This document shows, in pieces, positions 58,902-64,000 of a stretch of 64,000 nucleotides of DNA (its first letter is position 1; the number at the start of each line of letters is the position of its first letter). Position numbers and translations under genes: made by a program. The notes beneath the pieces are model-generated. The model had not been told where the DNA came from. It did not search any database and saw nothing but the letters and a program-made list of their open reading frames with translations. The stretch is taken from contig CACDFI010000004.1 of the NCBI GenBank assembly GCA_902551985.1, forward strand, positions 62,001 to 126,000, in the 5' to 3' direction. The stretch is from an uncultured Pelagibacteraceae bacterium (GTDB taxonomy: Bacteria > Pseudomonadota > Alphaproteobacteria > Pelagibacterales > Pelagibacteraceae).

Positions 58902-59816
58902 TTATTTAATGATCTGGTCTACCAAAAATAAGACAAAAAGCAAAAATAAGTAAAAAATTGAGTAAGAAAATACCTTTTTAGCCTTCTTGATTTCAAATTT
59001 GTTTTTTTTAAATTTAAGAAGATCGTAACAGACATAGTTGTAATAAAATGTCAGTAATAAAGAAACAATAAGAAATGTTTCACCAACAAACCCAATATAA
59101 TAAGGCAAAATTACTATTGGTAACATTATTAATGAATAAACAAATATATTCTTCTTTGTCTCCTCAATTCCATTAGTAATCGGTAACATTGGGATTTTAG
59201 CTTTTTGATAGTCATCTGCTTTATATAGGCTAAGGGCCCAAAAATGAGATGGGGTCCAAAAAAATATTATTAAAAAAAATGTTATTGGTTCAAATGTTAG
59301 CGAGTTAGTAGCTATTGTCCAACCAATAACTGGTGGTAATGCGCCAGATGCTCCTCCAATAACAATGTTTTGTGGGGTTTTTCTTTTCAACCAAATTGTA
59401 TAAACAAAAACATAAAATGCTATGGTTACAGATAATAGTATAGCTGATGTTAAATTTGAAAAATAATAAAGTCCGGCTACAGAAATAACTGATAGCAATG
59501 TACCAAATAAAAGAGCATGCTCCCTGTTTACTTTTCCAGTAGGGATTGGTCTGAGACAAGTTCTTGTCATTAATTTATCAAGATCAGCCTCATACCACAT
59601 ATTTAGAGCACCTGCAGCACCTGCACCCATAGTAACAAAAAAAATTGCAATTATTGAATTTAGAAATGAAACTGAAACAGGAGCTGTTAACAACCCAACT
59701 GCACAAGTAAAAATAACCAAGGACATTACTCTTGGCTTCATCAATAATAAAAGATATTTAAAATAAGATAAAAAACTTATTGAAACTGATTTTTTTTTAA
59801 TTGTATTTGTAGTCAC
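58902..59816 (-). CDS. ctaB: Protoheme IX farnesyltransferase (heme O synthase)
   Basis: Membrane prenyltransferase that makes heme O, the precursor of heme A for cytochrome c oxidase. The 304-aa protein has about eight or nine helices. It has the Asp-rich substrate motif NMWYEADLDKLMTRTCLRPIPTGKV, seen in part as EADLDKLMTRT near residue 76, and the second polar loop YKADDYQKAKIPMLP near residue 205. The start is GTG at 59816. It closes the cytochrome oxidase cluster. Confidence 0.95.
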   Translation of the reverse strand: MTTNTIKKKSVSISFLSYFKYLLLLMKPRVMSLVIFTCAVGLLTAPVSVSFLNSIIAIFFVTMGAGAAGALNMWYEADLDKLMTRTCLRPIPTGKVNREHALLFGTLLSVISVAGLYYFSNLTSAILLSVTIAFYVFVYTIWLKRKTPQNIVIGGASGALPPVIGWTIATNSLTFEPITFFLIIFFWTPSHFWALSLYKADDYQKAKIPMLPITNGIEETKKNIFVYSLIMLPIVILPYYIGFVGETFLIVSLLLTFYYNYVCYDLLKFKKNKFEIKKAKKVFSYSIFYLFLLFVLFLVDQIIK

Positions 59817-59818
59817 TA

Positions 59819-60082
59819 CTACTCAACATTCAGTGAAACAAATATTACAAGTAATATAACACCCGCTATTAAGATATGATTTCCAAGATCAAATATTCCT
59901 ACTTTGCTATTTTTCTTATCAATTAGTCTTCTTCGTAAAGGAATTTGATCATAAGGATTTATCGAGACTTTATCTCCCTGTTCTTTCTGATTTTCTAATT
60001 TAACTGAATAGCCAAACCAAACAATATAAATAAAGAAAACAAATAAAATTAAGAAGAAAGCTAAATATCCATATGCATCCAT
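59819..60082 (-). CDS. Small membrane protein in the cytochrome oxidase cluster
   Basis: From the ATG at 60082 (MDAYGYLAFFLILF) an 87-aa protein with an N-terminal membrane helix (residues 5-26), a polar basic middle (PYDQIPLRRRLIDKK) and a C-terminal helix (ILIAGVILLVIFVSL). The N-terminal helix resembles CcmD-type heme exporter peptides, but this is weak. It lies 2 bp before ctaB and 1 bp after the subunit IV gene. I cannot name the family; a role in oxidase assembly or heme handling is inference. Confidence 0.65.
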   Translation of the reverse strand: MDAYGYLAFFLILFVFFIYIVWFGYSVKLENQKEQGDKVSINPYDQIPLRRRLIDKKNSKVGIFDLGNHILIAGVILLVIFVSLNVE

Positions 60083-60083
60083 T

Positions 60084-60443
60084 TTAAGCTCCACCTCCAA
60101 CTACAAAATAAAATAATCTTGAAAATAATGTATACTGAAATTCAGCTGCCATTAAAAATATGAAGCAAGCTATGGCCGTCATTGGCCATAAAAGAACATT
60201 TACCAATGCATATCTTTCCCAAAATAGGTGCATGAAAAATGCCATTATCAGCCCGGCTTTTAGGAACATGAAGAATAATATTAATGACCATCTTAGCATT
60301 CCTTGGAATTGATACCAGTCGACCATGTAAGAAAAAAAACTGAGTACGAATAACAAAGTCCAAATCCAAAGATAAATTCCAATTTTATGTGTGGAAGCTT
60401 CTTCTTTTTTGTCTGTTTTTTCAATATTATTTGTATTTTCCAT
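60084..60443 (-). CDS. Cytochrome c oxidase subunit IV (prokaryotic type)
   Basis: A 119-aa membrane protein with three hydrophobic helices. The motif GLIMAFFMHLFWERYALVNVLLWPM is characteristic of the prokaryotic COX4 family; the key part is IMAFFMHLFWER near residue 66. Family members are small structural subunits of the oxidase. It sits 8 bp after subunit III and before the 87-aa protein gene. Confidence 0.85.
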   Translation of the reverse strand: MENTNNIEKTDKKEEASTHKIGIYLWIWTLLFVLSFFSYMVDWYQFQGMLRWSLILFFMFLKAGLIMAFFMHLFWERYALVNVLLWPMTAIACFIFLMAAEFQYTLFSRLFYFVVGGGA

Positions 60444-60451
60444 AATTTATT

Positions 60452-61162
60452 TTACCACAAGTAAAAGAATGCAAAAATAAAAACCCATACAAGATCTACA
60501 AAGTGCCAATAAAGACCTAAGATCTCAATTTCTACATAATCGCCCTTTAATTTTGTGAACCATCCTTTTTTGCCTTTTTCATAGTGGCCAGCAAACACTT
60601 TATAAGTATATATAAATAAAAAGATTACTCCGATAGATACGTGGAATCCGTGAAAACCAGTTATCATAAAGAAAAATGATCCAAATTGAGCAGCTCCAAA
60701 TGGATTTTCCCAAGGTCTCACACCTTCATGAATTAATTTTGACCACTCATAAGCCTGCATTCCAACAAAAGTTAAACCACCGAGCGCAGTCGCCAATAAT
60801 AGCCATCCACACATTTTTCTGTTTTTTTCGTATCCATATTTAACTGCAATAGCCATTGTTCCACTACTGGTAATCAAGACAAATGTCATAAGAGCAATCA
60901 GTAATAGCGGAACAGGTACACCAAATGCCTCTAGTGCAAATACTTCACTAGGATTTGGCCACTCGACAGGAGTTGATCCTCTTCCTTTCATGTATGAAAT
61001 TAAAAAACAACTAAAAACAAAAGTATCACTTAACAGAAAGATCCACATCATGGCTTTACCCCAATGTACACCTTTGAACATTGTTTGGTCTGACGCTGTG
61101 TCAGACGCCATTCCCTTAAACCCTGGTTTAAGTTCGAAGCCGTCTATTTTTGGTTCAGACAT
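60452..61162 (-). CDS. ctaE: Cytochrome c oxidase subunit III
   Basis: Core membrane subunit that stabilises the active site and proton uptake. The 236-aa length is shorter than the 265-275 aa of mitochondrial-type subunit III and close to the five-helix form. Features are WGKAMMWIFLLSDTFVFSCFLISYMKGR, GMQAYEWSKLIHEG near residue 131, FFMITGFHGFHVSIG near residue 163, and a final HFVDLVWVFIFAFFYLW. It is 9 bp after the subunit I gene. Confidence 0.95.
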   Translation of the reverse strand: MSEPKIDGFELKPGFKGMASDTASDQTMFKGVHWGKAMMWIFLLSDTFVFSCFLISYMKGRGSTPVEWPNPSEVFALEAFGVPVPLLLIALMTFVLITSSGTMAIAVKYGYEKNRKMCGWLLLATALGGLTFVGMQAYEWSKLIHEGVRPWENPFGAAQFGSFFFMITGFHGFHVSIGVIFLFIYTYKVFAGHYEKGKKGWFTKLKGDYVEIEILGLYWHFVDLVWVFIFAFFYLW

Positions 61163-61171
61163 TTATTTCTC

Positions 61172-63010
61172 TTATGTTTTTTCTACTTCTGTATGTATTA
61201 CTTCACTCGGAGCAGTAGTTTGTGGAATATAATCTTCCTTAGCTCCTGGAACACTAAAGTCATATGGCCATCTATGCACAACCGGAAGTCTGTCACCGAA
61301 ATTACCATGTTCTGGTGGAACAGTAGAAGTGTACCATTCTAGTGAGTTGGCTTTCCAAGGATTTTGCTCAGCCTTTTTACCTGTTTTTAATGTTTTAATT
61401 ATATTGAAAATTAAAATAAATTGTGCAGCGCCAACTATGAATGCTGCAATACTAATAAATTCATTCATTCCTACTGCTGAAGTCATATATGGACTATCAT
61501 ACATTTCAAAATATCTTCTTGGAACTCCAATAAATCCTAAATAGTGCATTGGGAAGTAAATGGAGTAAGCGCCTAAGAAAGTAATCCAGAAATGCCATTT
61601 TCCAAGACCTTCGTCTAACATTTTTCCAGCAACTAATGGGAACCAGTGATAAACTGCACCCATAATTACCATTAACGGTGCAATACCCATTACCATGTGG
61701 AAGTGCGCTATCACGAAATAAGTATCTGATAATGGAACATCAACTGATACGTTTCCTAAAAATATTCCAGTAATTCCACCATTAACAAATGTTACTATAA
61801 AACCTAAACACCACAACATAACTACGTTAATTCTTATATTTCCTCTCCATAAAGTTAGTATCCAGTTATAAACCTTCATGGCTGTTGGAACCGCAATAAT
61901 TAATGTAGTTGTTGCAAAGAAGAAACCAAACCAAGGATTCATTCCACTCACATACATGTGGTGTGCCCAAACAAAGAAACTTAATGCTCCAATTCCAACA
62001 ATTGCCCACACCATCATTCTGTATCCAAAAATATTTTTTCTAGCATGAACAGAAATTAAATCTGAAACTATTCCAAATGCAGGAAGCGCAACAATATAAA
62101 CCTCAGGGTGTCCAAAGAACCAAAACAAGTGCTGGAAAAGAATTGGGCTTCCACCACCATATTCTAGAACTTCACCAGCCTTTAATATTGTTGGCATGAA
62201 AAAACTAGTTTGTAAAACCTTATCTAAAGTCATCATTATTGCACTTACCAATAATGCTGGAAATGCTAACATTGCAAGCACTGTAGCTGTAAATATACCC
62301 CAGACTGTAAGAGGCATTCTCATTAATGTCATTCCTCTAGTTCTAGCTTGAAGAATTGTGATCATGTAATTTAATCCACCCATTGTAAATCCAATTACGA
62401 AAAGAGATAAAGAAATAAGCATTAGTAAAATTCCCATACCTGCTCCAGGAGTACCCTCTAAAATTGTTTGAGGAGGATATAAAGTCCAACCAGCTCCAGT
62501 TGGACCACCTGGCACAAAGAAACTTGCCATCAAAACTGCAACAGCAACAAAGAACATCCAAAAACTTAACATGTTCACATATGGAAAAACCATATCTCTT
62601 GCTCCAACCATTAACGGTATTAAATAGTTACCAAAGCCTCCAAGGAATAGAGCGGTTAAAAAATAAACTACCATTATCATTCCATGCATGGTCACGAATT
62701 GATAATAATGTTCTGCAGTCATGAAACCAGCTAACTCAGGAAAACCTAGCTGAAGTCTCATTAACCAAGATAAAATTAATCCTACAACTCCTGTAAATAC
62801 TGCTGTTAAAAAATATTGCACACCGATTACTTTTGCATCTTGGCAAAATACCCATTTCTCAATAAAGCTATGAGGATGATATAATTCTTGTTCACCAACT
62901 TCTGAAGGTCTTACATAATCTATGTCAGGATTCACTGAACCTGTTGAACCATCCATTACCTCTGATGATTGTGCTTGATAAGATTTATTATTATCGTATT
63001 CGTCTGACAT
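61172..63010 (-). CDS. ctaD: Cytochrome c oxidase subunit I
   Basis: Catalytic heme-copper subunit of an aa3-type oxidase. At 612 aa it has a heme a ligand His in TMHGMIMVVYFLT near residue 107. The CuB/Tyr crosslink region WFFGHPEVYIVALPAFG lies near residue 290, where the Glu of HPEV marks an A1-type proton pathway. The CuB His pair is in WAHHMYVSG and the heme a3 and a His ligands in TYFVIAHFHMVMG near residue 428. The N-terminal 60 residues are a hydrophilic extension. Confidence 0.97.
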   Translation of the reverse strand: MSDEYDNNKSYQAQSSEVMDGSTGSVNPDIDYVRPSEVGEQELYHPHSFIEKWVFCQDAKVIGVQYFLTAVFTGVVGLILSWLMRLQLGFPELAGFMTAEHYYQFVTMHGMIMVVYFLTALFLGGFGNYLIPLMVGARDMVFPYVNMLSFWMFFVAVAVLMASFFVPGGPTGAGWTLYPPQTILEGTPGAGMGILLMLISLSLFVIGFTMGGLNYMITILQARTRGMTLMRMPLTVWGIFTATVLAMLAFPALLVSAIMMTLDKVLQTSFFMPTILKAGEVLEYGGGSPILFQHLFWFFGHPEVYIVALPAFGIVSDLISVHARKNIFGYRMMVWAIVGIGALSFFVWAHHMYVSGMNPWFGFFFATTTLIIAVPTAMKVYNWILTLWRGNIRINVVMLWCLGFIVTFVNGGITGIFLGNVSVDVPLSDTYFVIAHFHMVMGIAPLMVIMGAVYHWFPLVAGKMLDEGLGKWHFWITFLGAYSIYFPMHYLGFIGVPRRYFEMYDSPYMTSAVGMNEFISIAAFIVGAAQFILIFNIIKTLKTGKKAEQNPWKANSLEWYTSTVPPEHGNFGDRLPVVHRWPYDFSVPGAKEDYIPQTTAPSEVIHTEVEKT

Positions 63011-63054
63011 ATTTTTTATCCTTTATATATATATTTTTTTTAATTATTAAATTG

Positions 63055-63891
63055 TTATTTTTTAGCTAATTTGTTCCCATCTACGTTTAATTTTTCATAT
63101 CTAGCAGATAATTGTTCGAAAGTTTCTTGTTCACCTAACCAAGCTTCGTAATCAGCTTTATCCTGAACTTCAACACCACCTCTCATAGCATAGTGTCCAA
63201 CTCCACAATACTCTGCGCATAAAACTTCATATTCTCCAACTTTGTTAGGTTCAAACCAATAAAAAGTTACTGTTCCAGGCACTGCATCCATTTTTGCTCT
63301 GAACTGAGGTACATACCAGTTATGAAGTACATCTACAGATCTCAATAAAATTTTTACAGGTCTGTTATTTTCTAAATTTATTACATCACTTTCGACCATT
63401 ATGTCATCTTTACCAAATGGATCATCTGGATTGATACCAAACGGATTATTATCTGCAATGTTCCTGACTTGAGTTGTTCCTAATTTTCCATCTTTACCTG
63501 GTAACCTGTATTGCCATCCCCACTGCCATGCCATTACATCAACTTCAATTGCATTCTTTGGAACATTTACATATTGATTCCATATTATAAGTCCGGGCGC
63601 CAACAGAGCAGCAACTCCCAATGTCGTTGCCCAAGTTAAAATTTTTTCTAATTTTTTATCTTCAGGTTTATATTCTGCTCTTCTATCTTCTTTATGTTGG
63701 TATCTAAACACGCAATAGATCATGAATAGACAAACCGCAACAAAAACTCCTCCACCTACCCAGAACGTAAGTGTGATTGTATCATCCATTCCTTTCCAAT
63801 TTGATGCTATGTCTGTCCAATACCAAGGGGTAAAGATATGAAATAGTATCGATCCTATGATGACTAGTAAAAATATAATTCCTGCATGCAT
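63055..63891 (-). CDS. coxB: Cytochrome c oxidase subunit II
   Basis: Carries the CuA centre that accepts electrons from cytochrome c. The 278-aa protein shows hydrophobic helices at about 3-20, 40-62 and 88-108. The Trp-rich electron-entry segment DVMAWQWGWQYR follows. CuA ligands are Cys225, Cys229, His233 and Met236 (CAEYCGVGHYAM), with an earlier His in DVLHNWYVP near residue 190. It is the first gene of the cluster and its upstream region holds a short palindrome. Confidence 0.96.
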   Translation of the reverse strand: MHAGIIFLLVIIGSILFHIFTPWYWTDIASNWKGMDDTITLTFWVGGGVFVAVCLFMIYCVFRYQHKEDRRAEYKPEDKKLEKILTWATTLGVAALLAPGLIIWNQYVNVPKNAIEVDVMAWQWGWQYRLPGKDGKLGTTQVRNIADNNPFGINPDDPFGKDDIMVESDVINLENNRPVKILLRSVDVLHNWYVPQFRAKMDAVPGTVTFYWFEPNKVGEYEVLCAEYCGVGHYAMRGGVEVQDKADYEAWLGEQETFEQLSARYEKLNVDGNKLAKK

Positions 63892-63926
63892 AGTGCCTGT
63901 ATAGAATAATAATTTTATAAATACCT

Positions 63927-63941
63927 ATGACAAAATGTCAT
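63927..63941. promoter_or_regulatory. Short palindrome upstream of coxB
   Basis: A perfect inverted repeat: ATGACA at 63927-63932 and TGTCAT at 63936-63941, separated by 3 bp. It lies 36 bp upstream of the coxB ATG and could overlap its promoter. On the minus strand a TTGTCA inside it might serve as a -35. The same half-sites occur between the ATP-grasp and anbu genes with wider spacing. Confidence 0.4.
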
Positions 63942-63978
63942 AAAACATATTAATTATACTAATATAATCAATATATTT

Positions 63979-64000
63979 ATGTTTGATAAATTAGGTATTT
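63979..64000 (+). CDS. Possible start of a divergent gene (partial)
   Basis: An ATG at 63979 opens a frame (MFDKLGI) that runs off the window. A perfect TATAAT at 63963-63968 lies 10 bp upstream, although no good -35 is visible. In many alphaproteobacteria tldD is near coxB, but seven residues do not allow an assignment. Confidence 0.35.

Noticed and set aside
62464..62724. A plus-strand frame opposite cytochrome oxidase subunit I
   Set aside because: It falls in a highly conserved catalytic region of ctaD and has low-complexity Gln-rich sequence only.

Overview
The window is a compact, AT-rich (about 30% GC by eye), gene-dense piece of an alphaproteobacterial chromosome. Gene content and order fit the SAR11 lineage (Candidatus Pelagibacter, Pelagibacterales): tiny or negative gaps between genes, many 4-nt overlaps, a CcrM-type GANTC methyltransferase, petABC with a petP/petR-like regulator pair, an aa3-type cytochrome oxidase operon, and a carotenoid/retinal cassette (crtI-crtB-crtY-blh). 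The species call is inference from these features. I saw no insertion sequence, prophage, CRISPR array, rRNA operon or clear pseudogene. No stretch over 300 bases lacks a gene.

Layout. 1-3426 (minus): a YqeY-like protein, dnaG and the N-terminal part of rpoD, which runs off the window. 3551-7946: carA-carB. 7943-11825: a less ordinary block with a circularly permuted ATP-grasp protein divergent from an Anbu-type proteasome homologue, then a coupled ELM1-family/2OG-oxygenase pair. 11846-15417: trxB, a PsiE-like protein, an NAD-dependent epimerase/reductase and an aspartate aminotransferase. 15454-21187: uvrB, a pteridine-reductase-like SDR, folB, uvrC and pgsA. 21184-24753: ilvE, a MarR/OmpR/histidine-kinase trio and ubiK. 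24804-30776: lgt, a COG1565 methyltransferase, pgeF, prs, rplY, pth and ychF. 30753-33330 (minus): petABC.

33399-35176: trmL, hemF and greA. 35173-39083 (minus): a TPR protein, ispE, tRNA-Gln and the CCA-adding enzyme. 39094-41667: a uracil-DNA glycosylase, a 45-residue membrane protein, rnhB and ccrM. 41664-43785 (minus): mutY and an FAD monooxygenase. 43786-49778: a DciA-like DUF721 protein, a DsbA-like protein, an unusually short SMC, and the F0 part of ATP synthase (atpI, atpB, atpE, b', b). 49823-56565: one tight chain, crtI-crtB-crtY-blh-small membrane protein-ispH-thrB-rnhA. 56605-63891 (minus): the cytochrome oxidase genes coxB-ctaD-ctaE-cox4-small protein-ctaB, then thrC, a peroxiredoxin and a small lipoprotein. 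A divergent gene may begin at 63979.

How it works together. Most genes are core functions. Energy metabolism stands out: cytochrome bc1, cytochrome c oxidase, heme O synthase, HemF, the F0 sector and the retinal pathway all lie within 33 kb. The most interesting signals are an SMC with no visible hinge, a ccrM promoter packed with GANTC sites, a CCA-adding enzyme gene starting 3 nt after a tRNA, the reduced ATP-grasp/Anbu pair with an operator-like inverted repeat, five convergent gene pairs sharing a 4-nt stop overlap, and a primase that has lost most of its zinc ligands.
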